Shown here: positions 1 to 11,147 of the stretch, piece by piece
Layout of the letters: each line of letters starts with the position of its first letter
How positions within the stretch are numbered: the first letter of the stretch is position 1
Source: Aspidapion aeneum
Lineage: Eukaryota > Arthropoda > Insecta > Coleoptera > Brentidae
Assembly (NCBI GenBank): GCA_963576565.1
Contig: OY755047.1
Location: 24,497,171-24,561,170, forward strand
DNA: 64,000 bases
Direction: 5' to 3'
Translations under genes and position numbers: made by a program
The notes under the pieces: generated by a model
Database searches by the model: none
Told to the model about the DNA's origin: nothing
What the model saw: only the letters and a program-made list of their open reading frames with translations

Positions 1-1130
1 AAATTTATTTAGAATTTAATATTTTTCGGATTTAATTTTTATTTTATCATTCCATGTTAAATTTAAAAATTTGAAAGCAAATATCTCAAAAACTAATCGA
101 TGGATTTTTGACATTTTTACACGGTTGTAAAGATATTCAAGAGAGATTCAAAAGAAGGTATCACTAGACCCACTTTCCCTATTCAAAATATGGGGATAAA
201 GTATACCCCTCGAAGGGGGTTCGTGCTACAAAAATTTCAAGATCTTGACACTGACTCACCTAATGCTAAAAAAAATTCGTTTATGAATACACTGTTTAAT
301 GTAAATTTAAGAATAAGTGGTATCTTTTGTGTGTTTTTTTCTATGGTAATGCATATTAATTTTGATCAGGGCTATTAAAATGGACGGACCACGATCTACA
401 ACTTTGTTGACGTCACAGCAAAGGCTGATTTTCTTTTTGTTGGTCACGTCACGACACAGCTGATTGTCTTTAAAATATTAAGGTGGAAATGACGGTTCAT
501 GAAAATTTCATTTTTTTTTAAATAAAGCCGGTTTTGAGATTGTTTTTACTATATTCTTGTAGAACATTTTTTTTTTAATGTATAGTAATTCTTAATTTTT
601 TAGAGCCGCTTCATTAGCTCACTGAAAAATTAAATTTAAAGCAGAAGTGAATGTGTTTTTTCTGCGTAATCGGCTGAGATAATTGCCTTCAAACTTTCAA
701 ATTATAATGGACTGATAAAATAAAAATTTAATTAGAATTTTATTATTTTTCGAATTTAATTTTTATTTTATCATTCATTGTTAAATTTGAAAACTTGAAA
801 GCAAATATCTCAAAAACTAATACACGGTTGCAAAGATAATCAAGAGAGCTTCAAAACAAAGTATGACCCACATTCCCTATTCAAAAATATAAAGTATACC
901 CCTCGAAGGGGGTTTGTGCTACAAAAATTTCAAGATAACCCAAAAGTGTGCCCCTCGCAAAAGTTTTAAATTTAACATGGACTGATAAAATAAAAATTTA
1001 ATTAGAATTTAACTTTTTTCGGATTTAATTTTTATTTTATTATTCCATGTTAAATTTGAAAATTTGAAAGCAAATATCTCAAGAACCAATCAATGGATTT
1101 TCGAAATTTTTACACGGTTGTAAAGATATG
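1..1130. repeat. Dispersed repeat family A, three adjacent copies
   Basis: Three related copies lie at about 1-240, 713-945 and 979-1128. Each has an AT-rich start, then words such as aaagcaaatatctcaaaaac and acacggttg(t/c)aaagat. The first two also share ccctcgaagggggt. A fourth, diverged copy lies near 21975-22125. No coding potential is seen. The block lies left of the last recognised adaptor-gene exon, so it is probably intronic. Confidence 0.6.
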
Positions 1131-1187
1131 TTCGTGAAACACCCGGTGTATCTAAACTATTTTTCTGCTCCTTCAAACAATTCTTAC

Positions 1188-1359
1188 CTGGAGCTCGCGC
1201 TCGATTGGCCCTCACATCTCTCAAAACCGGAGTCCTTTCAACTTGGTCAAAAACATCGTTGTTGTTATGTTCCGTGCTATTTTCTTTGGCTGAATGCACA
1301 TTGCTCTCACTTTTGGCTTTGCTACCTGTGGCGCCGTCTATCGTATCTACTATCTTATC
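1188..1359 (-). CDS. cindr: CIN85/CD2AP-family adaptor, exon 7 (C-terminal linker)
   Basis: This 172-bp exon has an acceptor (ttcttcatag) just above 1359 and a donor (gtaaga) just below 1188. It enters in phase 0, matching the phase-0 end of the exon at 2697-2908, and leaves in phase 1. It encodes a polar Lys/Ser/Asn-rich stretch followed by VFDQVERTPVLRDVRANRAR and APG. CIN85 and CD2AP have a similar FD..-x-L.H.T.NRAKAPGRRPP block between their proline-rich region and C-terminal coiled coil, and that supports the assignment. The coiled-coil exons must lie left of the window. The open frame runs past the donor into intron, so the true exon is shorter than the raw ORF. The splice sites are read directly; the function comes from the family. 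Confidence 0.8.
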
Positions 1360-1466
1360 CTATGAAGAAATAAAAAAAAATTAAATAGTTCATATTGAAT
1401 AAAACTGTGTAAAATTATACTCAAAATATTTTTACAATATTTACATATTTTTGTTCTATTTATTGT

Positions 1467-2371
1467 GGCTCGGGAATGAAATAGCGATGTACAAAATAGC
1501 GAGTATTAAAATAGCGGTATCGAAATAGCGACAATCAAAATAGCGATGTAATGAAAGGGCGACTATCAAAATAGCGATGTAACAAAATGGCGACTATCAA
1601 AATAGCGATGTAACAAAATGGCGATGTAACAAAATAGCGATTGTATCAAAATAGCGATGTAACAAAATAGCGACTATAAAAATAGCGATGTAACAAAATA
1701 GCGACTATCAAAATAGCGATGTAACAAAATAGCGATTATCAAAATAGCGATATTTTGGTTCGGTTTTGGCATATAGTTCGACAAATGGGTTTCTTTCTAA
1801 CAATTTTTTTCAAAAAAAAAAACTTCCCTGACTTCTTTCTCGGGATCCTAGAGGGTGTGAATCTGAACCGAACCGAACCGAACCAGCATATTAAAAAAAA
1901 ACTCTCCAGACTTCTTTTGAACCGAAACAAACGGTTTGGTTTGGTGCGCTTCGGTTCGGATTCACACCCTCTAGGATCCTGGAAAAGAAGTCAGGAAAGT
2001 TTTTTTTTGAAAAAATTTGTTAGAAAGGTTCGGTTTGGATTGGTTTGAATCGATTCGGTTTGGTTTGATTCGGTATTTTGATACATCGCTATTTTGATAC
2101 ATCGCTATTTTGATACATCGCTATTTTGATTGTCGCTATTTTGATACATCGCTATTTTGATTGTCGCTATTTTGATTGTCGCTATTTTGATACATCGCTA
2201 TTTTGATTGTCGCTATTTTGATACATCGCTATTTTGATATGTCGCTGTTTTGTTACAAACGCTATTTTGATACATCGCTATTTTGATAGTCGCTGTTTCA
2301 TTACATCGCTATTTTGATAGTCGCTATTTCGTACGTCGCTATTTTGTACATCGCTATTTCGTTCCAGAGCC
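1467..2371. mobile_element. Foldback element with minisatellite arms, 9-bp TSD
   Basis: The 905-bp element is flanked by the perfect 9-bp duplication atttattgt (1458-1466 and 2372-2380). Its ends are inverted repeats beginning ggctc(g/t)ggaa(t/c)gaaatagc. The left arm (about 1480-1755) is a tandem array of aaatagcgatgtaac/aaatagcgactatc units. The right arm (about 2072-2360) is the same array inverted. Between them is a second inverted pair built on tcggttcg(g) tracts and a ccctctaggatcc(t) block. There is no transposase. A 9-bp TSD is typical of Mutator-like elements, so a MULE-driven non-autonomous foldback is the best guess. It lies in an intron of the adaptor gene. Confidence 0.8.
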
Positions 2372-2696
2372 ATTTATTGTTAATATTCTTGTCAGTTTTC
2401 GTCAGTGTTTTTATATTGTATAAGAAAATATATATATAAATAAATAATAGACGATACGTTTTGGGCCACAAGCATGCTCATTACATATTTGACTATCAAA
2501 GTCCTTAATCCAAACATCACAAGTGCGTGAGACAAGGTATATGATCTAAGTGTGCAAGGTCAACAAAAGGCGCCTAACTAAAGCGTTAAGTTGATCGAGG
2601 GGACCACCTATCTATGTACTTTTGAATTCTATACCTTATCTCTCGCACTTACGATGCCATGCAGGAATTGAAGTATTACATTGGAATTTGCTATAC

Positions 2697-2908
2697 CTTA
2701 ATTTTGGATAAAAATCCACTTCCAGACCCGCTGGGTGACTTTTTGACAGTGATCAGTGGTTTCTTCCCAGGAACAGGAGGCGTTTTTTCAGGAGCTTGAC
2801 TATCAGGTTTGCTACTGCTATCAGTTTTGTCGACAGGGGGCTTGGGTTCTTCTTTCTTAACTTCTAGGGATTTTCGTTGAGACGCTATTGAGCTGTGTTT
2901 AATGGCAC
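2697..2908 (-). CDS. cindr: CIN85/CD2AP-family adaptor, exon 6 (Pro/Lys-rich linker)
   Basis: This 212-bp exon has acceptor tttttgtcag and donor gtatag. It enters in phase 1, completing the Gly codon left open by the SH3-C exon, and ends in phase 0 after an AAG codon. It encodes a low-complexity basic and proline-rich segment: KKEEPKPPVDKT, then EKTPPVPGKKPLITVKK, and a Gly/Ser run before FLSKIK. In CIN85/CD2AP proteins such linkers carry PxxxPR and other SH3-ligand motifs that bind endocytic and actin regulators. No exact PxxxPR motif is visible here. The phase match on both sides is strong evidence that this is a genuine exon. Confidence 0.82.
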
Positions 2909-4337
2909 CTGACAAAAAAAGTTTCTAAATAATTTGTTACCCTCTATTAGTAAAAACCATAGGCAGGCAAAGACTGGCTGGACAGAAAAAAAAAGGACAG
3001 TAGACCTCCTGCTTGGAGCGCTCACAGGACACTGTGAACCTCATGGACACTTCACCTCTCTTAAGATAAAACAAGATAGGACAGTCCCCAAAAACGGAAA
3101 GGAAGAGGTAACATCATTTTATTTCCTAGAACAATGTAAATCATATTATGCTGTGAGAAGAGGATTATTCGAAATAGAGGAGTTGAAATCGAAAGACCTG
3201 AATCATTAAAGTGGTCAAACACAAAGATGGGGGGATGCTCTGGAGGTCAGCACAAAGAGCTTATAACTTGCCAGGCCTAGGACCTACACCCCCAGTATTA
3301 CTACTACTAAAAATCATTGATATGAATACATCTACGGGCTAGACAGGGAATGAGAGAAGAAACGGAGACAAAATCTAATGTTCTAGGTTATGTGACGTAT
3401 GTCCTTTAAACCAGGGAATAAGGAAACAGGACCCATTGCAGGTAGGACATAAAACGATATAAGAAATAATATAGAGCAAGGTATATTTATTTTATACTTA
3501 TCCTAAAAAATCGCGACAGCTTGCATCTCTGTCAAACCCTCCTGCTATGAGAAAGAAAGAGATACGTTCAATTAAATATGAACTCTCAGAATGCCCCGGA
3601 TAGCTTGCATCTCTCTTAAACCTTCTTACCTTGAGCGCAAAAGAGATATGGCAGGTCAGACCGAACTAAGCGGGCGCCAGTATGCTTTTGACGAACTCGA
3701 CATCACAGGTGAATTCCAGTGCGTGTACTTGTTTGCTAGTTTTGACATGCTGACACCACTGTGTGTTTTCCCGTAATATTTTTAAAATTTAAGAATTATC
3801 AACATGCAAGATTGGGATAGAAATAAAAAAAATATTGGCAACCAGCGACTTGTTTTTAGACAGGTTTTCAGGATCGCTATAACATCAAAAATATTTAAAA
3901 ATTGTAACTTGGAACAATTTTAACAAAGAATTTTTAATTCTAAAAACTCCCAGTGTAATTTTGACTTGTAACACCTCGGCTTAAGCTTGGCAGCCAACTA
4001 TTTGAAGTTTTAGGTCAGTCAGGGAAATTTATTTTATTAGTTTTTTTTTTAAATAACAAACATAAAGCAGATGAAAACAATATTGATAAAAGAATAATAT
4101 ATTTGAGGTGAGATTGTTGCAATTGTGTTGTTTATCAAAAAGATAAGTTTTTCAAATTTTGTTAGACCAACATTAATTTTTTTTATAAACCACTGGTAAA
4201 TTAGCGATTTTTCTTTTTCTAGGAGAAGCGCAGTGGTTTTTTAATTCAACAATTTCCTTAATATTGGCGTAATACCCAGATAAAGTTTTGTTTGTAAAAT
4301 GAATCCGCCACAAACATATAGATTTTATTTATATTTT
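2909..4337. other. Intron with a LINE 3' scrap
   Basis: This intron separates the linker and SH3-C exons. On the plus strand about 2970-3340 reads like the C-terminal RNase-H-side region of a LINE, with a LLLGALTGHC motif, a downstream EEVTSFYFLEQC-type Cys pair, and a short tactactac tail near 3300. From 3340 to 4337 nothing is recognised; it is AT-rich unique or decayed sequence. Confidence 0.45.
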
Positions 4338-4405
4338 CAGGTTTATTCTCCAAATTGTTGGGCTTATTATCATCGGAAATATGGCCACGAAATTGTCAGA
4401 GGGAA
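4338..4405 (-). pseudogene. Partial duplicate of the SH3-C exon end
   Basis: About 70 bp on the minus strand repeats the last part of the functional SH3-C exon (4478-4702), including the words gacaatttygtggccatatt and aataaacctgaaaatata. The copy has indels that break the reading frame after the SDNFVAIF segment, and the donor gtaaga has become aataaa. It lies about 75 bp downstream of the real exon. It is best read as a local tandem duplication that decayed, and it should not be spliced into the mRNA. Confidence 0.75.
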
Positions 4406-4477
4406 TAAAGTTGTATACTGTGTTAAGGTTAGATAAAAATTGTTAAAAAAGAAACAATTTCTAAAGAAAAATCTTAC

Positions 4478-4702
4478 CTATATTTTCAGGTTTATGTTCC
4501 AAATTGTTGGGTTTCTTATCGTCCGGTAATATGGCCACAAAATTGTCGGGAAAAAACCCGATTTTGCCGTTGACTTCGCCTTTCCACCATCCTGGATCCT
4601 GGGTATCTCGGCTTATTAAGGTTACTATTTCGCCTTCTTTTAAGTCTAGTTCATCTTCGTTGAGCGCCTTGTAGGAGAATTTCACTTCACAAAATTGCTT
4701 TG
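4478..4702 (-). CDS. cindr: CIN85/CD2AP-family adaptor, exon 5 (third SH3 domain)
   Basis: This 225-bp exon has acceptor tttatttag and donor gtaaga; it enters in phase 1 and leaves in phase 1. One exon encodes a whole SH3 domain: the ALYDY-like strand FSYKALNEDELDL, the RT-loop and n-Src acidic residues, the double tryptophan in GWWKGEVNGKIG, and the FFPDNFVAIL 3-10 helix region. SH3 domains of this family bind atypical PxxxPR peptides in partners such as Cbl, linking receptor down-regulation, endocytosis and cortical actin. In Drosophila, cindr acts at cell junctions. The two other SH3 domains are split over exons, as their phases show. Function is inferred from the family. Confidence 0.92.
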
Positions 4703-4719
4703 CTAAATAAAGAAATCAA

Positions 4720-5900
4720 ATTTTTGACGTTTTTCGGAATGTTAACTTAGGGTGTGATTTTTTTGCATCTCTATGGCGATACCATACGATCGATACTTTT
4801 GTTGATAAACTCTAAAGTTTTTAAAATATGAATTTTCAAAGTTTGGCCATTTTGGTCTTATAGGAGATTTCCTACCCTAAAATTCGCTATATGACGTTTT
4901 TCCACATTTTAACTCAGGGTGTGGTTTTTTCGCATCTCTATGGCCCCACCATACCGCAACTCGGTGCTTTTGTTGTTGTTTCAAAGTTTGGCCATTTTGG
5001 TCTTATGGGATTTCCTACCTTAAAATTCGCTAAATGGCCAAACTTTAAAAATTCATATATTAAAAACTATACAGTTTATCAACAAAAGCACCGAGTTGCA
5101 TTATGATAGGGCCATAGTGACGCGAAAAAAACACACCCTAAGTTAAGAGTCGAAAAAACGTCATTTAGCGAATTTTAGAGTAGAGAAACCTCTAAGACCA
5201 AAATGGCCAAACTTTGATATTTCATATTTTAGAAACTTTACAGTTTATCAACAAAAGCACCGAGTTGCATTATGGTAGGGCCATAGTGACGCGAAAAAAA
5301 CACACCCTAAGTTAAGAGTCGGAAAAACGTCATTTAGCGAATTCGAGAGTAGAGAATGCTCTAAGACCAAAATGGCCAAACTTTGATATTTCATATTTTA
5401 GAAACTTTACAGTTTATCAACAAAAGCACCGAGTTGCAGTATGGTAGGGCCGTAGAGAGGCGAAAAAACCACACCCTGAGTTAAGATTCGAAAAACGTCA
5501 TTTAGCGAATTTTATGGTAGTGAATACCATATGACCAAAATGACCAAACTTTGAAAATTCATATTTTCAAAACTATACAGTTTATCAACAAAAGCACCGA
5601 GTGGCAGTATGTTAGAGCTATAGGGATGCGAAAAAATCGCACCCTGAGTTAAGATTCCGAAAAACGCCAAACTTTGAAAATTCATATTTCAAAAAATATA
5701 TAGTTTATCAACAAAAGCATCGAATTGCAGAATGGAGGCGCCATAGAGATTCGAAAAAAGCACACCCTGAGTTAGGATTCGGAAAAACGTAATATTGCGA
5801 ATGTTAGGCTAGGGAATCGTATAAGACCAAAATGGCCAAACTTTGAAAATTCATATTTTAGAAACTATACAGTTTATCAACAAAAACACCGAGTTGCAGT
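4720..5900. repeat. Tandem ~170-bp repeat with inverted arms
   Basis: Two units lie forward (about 4725-5035), then five to six units lie in reverse complement (about 5036-5900). Shared words are gtttggccattttggtctta, aacaaaagcaccgagttgca and cacaccctaagttaaga. The orientation switch near 5036 makes a large potential hairpin. It lies in the intron between the SH3-B and SH3-C exons and has no coding capacity. The units are diverged, so the array is not recent. Confidence 0.75.
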
Positions 5901-5904
5901 CAGA

Positions 5905-6120
5905 GTTAGGCAGTAGTTAACAGCCAAAATAGTTAACTACTTTTTCCGTAAAAGTAGTTAGACTCTGATTACTTTTTTTCTCTTAGTAGTTATACTCGAT
6001 TATTCGTATTCTGCATAAAATTATCGCACAAAGTACTTAAAAAAGTAGTTTACCGCTTGGTTTCAACTACTTTTAGTAATTTAACAACGTTTGTGGAGTT
6101 TTCTACTTTTGAGATATTTC
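5905..6120. repeat. Short repeat built on agtagttaac words
   Basis: The words agtagtta and taactact recur in both orientations within about 200 bp, next to the inverted array. The pattern resembles the minisatellite-cored elements elsewhere in the window, but clear ends and a duplication were not found. Confidence 0.35.
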
Positions 6121-6779
6121 ATTAATTTTAAAAATATTTAACTATTAGTAGTTTTTTAAATTTCCAAAAAGGTTGTATTAATTTTTCATTGATATACCCT
6201 GTAAACTAAATAATGTATAAACTCAAGTAGTTCAAAACTAATTTCAGCAAATAAAAAATAGCCCTTGATGTTTTTTACCGAATTAAGTCTAGGCATTTGT
6301 TTTATGTGTCTTCAGGTGTTAAAAACAAAATACTTTCGAGCTAAACTGACGTTTACTCAGCTTTTATTCAACACGAAACATGACATCATTTCTCTTTCTG
6401 TCTTACTGCATAAAAATGATATAAATTGGTACTGAACAATATAGGACTCTTAACATTATATACTTTGAAGAAATTCTATCGTTTTGACCTTTTCTTAAAA
6501 GGGTTTATATCGGTTGTGTATTTTTATAAATAAAATATTAACTTAACATAATAGTCCCTATTATCAGTTTTATAAAACCTTTGCTCTATTTGGTAAAAAA
6601 AATCAATCCAAAATTAAAAGAAGCCAAACCTCTAAAATGCATTACTTTTAAAATATTTCATTTCATTTTAGTGGCAAATTTTCAAGTCAAAATAAATAGT
6701 TTTAAGTTTTTAACCCTCAATAAAATTTGCTTAAATAATGGACCTTAAAATGATGTCGATTTCCCTTACATAAACATAA

Positions 6780-7975
6780 GGCATTAGAAGGAAAAAAGCT
6801 GGATTGCAACAATTACAGAGGAATTACAGTAACCAGTATTCTAAGTAGATTGTACGGTAGGATTCTTAGAGATCTAATAGAGAATCATTTTCGTGAACAA
6901 AAAGAAGAAGAGCAAAGTGGGTTTCGTGTACGCAGATCTTGTTGTGATAATGTTTTGTCTTAAACAAGTATTTGAGAAAAGGAGTGCAGAAATATAGAGA
7001 CTCATGTTACCTTTCGGACCTACAAAAAGCATACGATACCGTTCCAGTAGAAAAATTATGGACAGTCTAAAATTAAAATTGGAATTTGACTTTCAAAAGA
7101 ATTTCTGGTAACGAAAGGCTTAAGACAGGGATGTTGTATCTCTCCAACTCTCTTTAAAATATTTATCGCAGTAGCTCAAAAAAATTGGAAACGTAAAGTA
7201 CACGGCATGGGAATACAACTTAACGACCGATTTACCATATACACACTACAGTTTGCTGACGACCAAGTAATTGTAGCTAATGATAAAGAAGACATGGAAT
7301 ATATGATGAGAAAGTTAACGGAATAATACCAAAACTGGGGATTAACAGTGAATGTGGACAAGACACACTACTTATGTATTGGAAACGAATCAAGTGAGTC
7401 AGAACACCATGCAATAAGTATGTAAACTTGGGTGTCACATTTGATAAGATAGGATCAGACTGTAAAGAACTGGAAAAAAGAATAGTAAAAGCAAAAAAGG
7501 TTATTGTATGTCTTCACATATATGAAACAATGGTGAAAAGTACGCTGCTGTATGGAATGACTTGTCGCGTGAAAAATGCAAAACATAAATGGAAAGTGGC
7601 GAAATAGATGCAATAAGAAGATCAATGAGAATATCTAGAACAGATCACATAAGAAAAGAGATCATAAAAGAAAGAATAGGAATCGAGGGAAGCATAACGG
7701 ATATCAGTAAAACACAACTGATATAGTACGGCCATGTACAAAGGATGAACGACGAAAGATTACCAGAGCAGGTCCTAGAATGGCACTTTTGCAATAGGGC
7801 GCAGAAAAAGGGCGTTCTGAACTAGAATGGCAAAACGTCAATCCAAAGATCAATGAGTCAAAAAAATCTGACAGAAGTCGATCGTCAGGATCGAATGAGG
7901 TGGAGAATGAGCGTCGGACAATGCAGAAAAACGTTCTAAACCGACATAGTATTATTATTAGAAGGAAATAACGAA
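6780..7975 (+). mobile_element. Decayed LINE reverse-transcriptase fragment
   Basis: Translating all plus frames gives pieces of a LINE reverse transcriptase in order: a CNNYRGITVTSILSRLYGRI block, EEEQSGFRVRRSC, a DLQKAYD active-site region, a G-rich RQGCCISPTLF-type turn, and a terminal WRMSVGQCRKTF-like motif before a ttattatta tail. Frames change several times and stops interrupt, so it is dead. The clade is not certain. It lies in the adaptor-gene intron. Confidence 0.7.
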
Positions 7976-8096
7976 AACCATTATAAAATCTCGGTTTATT
8001 AAGGTTTATAAGTGTCAAGAACAAATTAAAAAACCGTTGAAGAAATGTTACAATTGTATCTTGGTTCAACGCAACTTTTTTTTAAATAAATCTTAC

Positions 8097-8254
8097 CTGG
8101 TTTACTAGGTAATACTGGAGGCTCGCTTGAAAGTCTATTTAGATCCTCTCTAATGCTGGGCCTTGGTTTATTGGTGCTAGGAGGAGTCGCTTGAATTTCC
8201 TCCACAAAATTTGAGGGAAAAACTCCCTCTTTTCCATTAAGTCTCCCTCGCCAC
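8097..8254 (-). CDS. cindr: CIN85/CD2AP-family adaptor, exon 4 (end of SH3-B and linker)
   Basis: This 158-bp exon has acceptor attttcttag and donor gtaaga. It enters in phase 2, so its first base completes the Trp codon left open by the exon at 11148-11367. It leaves in phase 1 and joins the SH3-C exon in frame. It encodes WRGRLNGKEGVFPSNFVEEI, the second half of SH3-B with the conserved FPSNFV, followed by a Pro/Ser-rich linker (ATPPSTNKPRPSIREDLNRL, then PPVLPSKP). No ATG-initiated ORF marks it; it is identified from SH3 homology plus the two compatible splice sites. The split within the WW pair of the domain is confirmed by both neighbouring phases. Confidence 0.9.
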
Positions 8255-8433
8255 CTAAGAAAATAAAACGCCCAGTTAACCGTTTTAGCAGCTAGGCAAA
8301 GTTTTTTAACAATTATATTTTTTATGTAGGCAGATTCTCAAATTTGTTAGTTATTATTTTCACAAGATATTTTCTAATTTTAAGTTTTTACTTTTCCTTT
8401 TTGATTCTTTTAGTAATGTCCCCTGACGATGTA

Positions 8434-9123
8434 GTAAAAGTATTAATAGTAGTGGTGGGGAACTATTTTTGGTCTAGTGACTAGGCACACGGCGCGCCTT
8501 TTTCGCAAACCCCGATTTGCCCGTACATCATATATCAAACTGATGCACGTGCCCCTTAGGATGCAGGTTTTCTTTCTTAAGAGGACTTAATTTTACCTGA
8601 CACCTCTTTGTCGAGGGCAGGGATCTTTATACTGCGTAGTAAGTATATACAGTGGACCCACGTTTTTACACCCCTTCCGAACGGTGGTCCTGCTACATGT
8701 TAGACTTGCATCTATCTAACACCGCTATCGTCCCAGCAAAACGTGATTATAGACAATATACTTCTTTCCTTTTCAGCGCAACAGTCGTGGTGGTCGTGAG
8801 TTGACTGTAGGAGATTTATGCTGGCGCCATCTTGGTTCCGACTATATAGCACTTATAGCAGGCTCCTGGGTTATTATCCCTGGTTCCTCGGCTGGCTGCG
8901 TGTCGGCTCCTAGACTACACGTTTGTATAATCTCGATGTTCAACTTATATTTTTGCGTACATCGCATGCCTATTCGATGACGGCTGTTGAACGCTGAAAA
9001 GGAAGTGGGCGACAGGGCGACGGATTTTTTTTTGTTTTTGCATCGTTGTTCCAGACAGACGTAAGCCTGATACCTTCTGCATGTGAAGCCGACGACCATA
9101 CCACGGCACTACCCTGCCGCCCA
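8434..9123 (-). mobile_element. SINE-like retroposon, 15-bp TSD
   Basis: About 690 bp lies between near-perfect 15-bp direct repeats tcccctgacga(t/c)gta (8419-8433 and 9124-9138). Read on the minus strand, the first 70 bases resemble a tRNA-type Pol III promoter: an A-box-like tagtgccgtggta, then ggtatcaggct at a plausible B-box distance, though the B box is weak. The other end has an AT-rich tail (actattaatactttta). Target repeats of this length suit LINE-mediated retroposition. At about 690 bp it is long for a SINE and may be composite. Confidence 0.6.
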
Positions 9124-9536
9124 TCCCCTGACGACGTAAGTTCCTAGTTACAAAACATGTCGGGACTATTTGCTTAAAACAAATTAAAAATTATTGGAGG
9201 AAGACAAAAACCTATATGATTCCTAATAAATTAGTATTTTAACAAATTAGGTGCTGATTCAACCCTTTGTGTAGCGTATGTAAAAAAAATGGATGTTTTT
9301 GTTCTACTATGGCTTTATCAAAAACTATTTAATTACTAGTATACATGCATCATTCCGAAAAATTCCTGACTGATTTATGATTTCTACATAAAATTTTGAT
9401 ATTTTATCAGAAATGTCTTCTCAGCTTTGTTTTGAGAATGAACTTTAATTATTTTGTTTACAAAAAGCAAAAAAAAATGAACAATTTGAAATAAAATGTG
9501 AAAAACTGCAAAAAATCTGCATATCAGCGATCCTTT

Positions 9537-9607
9537 AGTGTAGAGTCCCTGTATGTTGACATATTTGTATAATATATCCAAATATGTCAACACACAGGGA
9601 CTCTACT
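9537..9607. repeat. Perfect-stem hairpin, 71 bp
   Basis: The block tagagtccctgt...acagggactcta, with tatgttgacatatttg and its complement nearer the centre, forms an inverted repeat with a short AT loop. It is most likely a tiny MITE. Confidence 0.6.
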
Positions 9608-10011
9608 TTAGTGTACACATTTTGGGAAAACCTTTACCTAGAAAGATTAGCGATATCTTGTTTTATAGGTTTTTTATGGTTCTTCGATTTTACTTTCTAC
9701 CTATTTAATTATTATCAAGATTAGTAATTTTTGTGTAAAATACAGAATAAGTAAAAATAGTAAGTAAATATCCAAGATGACGGCTTTATTTTGACACTGT
9801 TCCCCTAATAGCAGGTATTAGGACTTTTAATATGTTCAACAGGAGCATAAAAGCTAAGTGGCAGCTTTATGTTATTTTCTTCCCAATTCAGCATACTATT
9901 TTCAGTTAACATGGCAATACAGGACTCGCCTACGGCTGTAAATTTCCTGGTTCTACCTGTAAAGTTTAAATTTCCAGTAGTTGGCCAAAGTAATAAAAAT
10001 CGGATCATTTA

Positions 10012-10141
10012 CGCCCGGTTCCCACCTACGACTTTCTCGTGGGTGCCCGCTCACGCGTCACATGATCTTAATATGAAATGTTATGACAGTCATGTGACGC
10101 GTGCGCGGGCAAGCACGAGAAAGTCGTAGTAGGGAACCGGG
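10012..10141. mobile_element. Hairpin MITE, ~130 bp
   Basis: The ends cgcccggttccc and gggaaccggg are inverted, and the arms match along most of their length (acgactttctcgtg, tcacgcgtcacatga). A ttta word lies just outside each end and may be the TSD. No coding capacity. It is GC-rich compared with its surroundings. It lies in the intron between exons 3 and 4. Confidence 0.7.
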
Positions 10142-10469
10142 TTTTAGAACTTTACCTGAGGACGCGGCAATTTTGGGTCAAAACGGGACTGTCGCACGGA
10201 GGTCTAAATGTAGAAATTATGGGGACATTCAACTTTTTTTTTAAATAACCGAAATTATTCTTGTCTATAATGATTTTAGGAAAAATTACAGTGATCATAA
10301 AGACTAATTAGATTTTTACCCTTAGACTTAATACATAAGTAGCACAGTTATAAAGGATGGGGCACCAATAACATGAAAAATAAGGTCTCGGTTAAATTAG
10401 CTGGGATTTAGGTGTGATCTTGATCTTGGTTCTGTTAAGAACATATAAAAAATTAAACATTTCTATCAA

Positions 10470-10640
10470 GCGATTTTCGAGATATAGGGTGTCCAGAAAT
10501 TGACGATATTTCCATTTATTTAAAGTTTTGTACACTTAAATGGGTAAATGATAATTTTTTTCAGCAAATATGATATAGCTCACTAAACTAATTTTTCTAA
10601 AAATATTTTTGGTCAGCTGATATATACAGAATGTCCAAAA
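10470..10640. repeat. Tc1/mariner-type terminal-repeat remnants
   Basis: The words tatagggtgtccagaaattg and tatacagaatgtccaaaaag match the common cagggtgtcc terminus of Tc1/mariner-derived MITEs. They are not a matched inverted pair, so they are probably fragments. From about 10640 to 11147 nothing else is recognised. Confidence 0.35.
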
Positions 10641-11147
10641 AGTGCTTGTTTTTTATTTTACTGCGTTTAATTAAAAATCTTACAAGAATGCACCTTTCTG
10701 CAACTCACTATATTGTTTTAAGATAGGTAGAACTACTAGCTTAAAAAAAGATTGAGTTTTACTTTGGAGAAAAGGGGCCTTTTTTTAAGGGTCCTCCAAT
10801 CTTGACATTTTAATAAAAGTGCAACTACTTCTTTAAAAATTAAATAAATGGAAATTAGTGCAACGAAATAATTAACTAAACTCACCTTACAACTGAGCAG
10901 ACATGCCTCAATATTAAAAAAAAAACAAGGGATTTTTATCTTCACATCAATTCAATATAAATGAACATTTTTCCAATCCATCAAAAAAAAAATCTGATAA
11001 TGGGCATAAGGTGATAGTCTATTCGACTTATAAAAACACAAGGACAAGTTTGTCCCTTACTGTCCCCGTAATTTTTACATTTACACCTCTGTGTGTCGTG
11101 ACAAAATCGGTATTAGTGGCAACCCTCGAAAGACTCTTTGAACTTAC

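Noticed and set aside
1480..1755. Regularly spaced short repeats resembling a CRISPR array
   Set aside because: Repeat and spacer are not distinct, the period is about 15-20 bp, the array recurs inverted at the other end of the element, and the setting is an insect gene intron.
7704..8069. 121-residue minus-strand ORF
   Set aside because: It lies antisense to the decayed LINE and has no family similarity.
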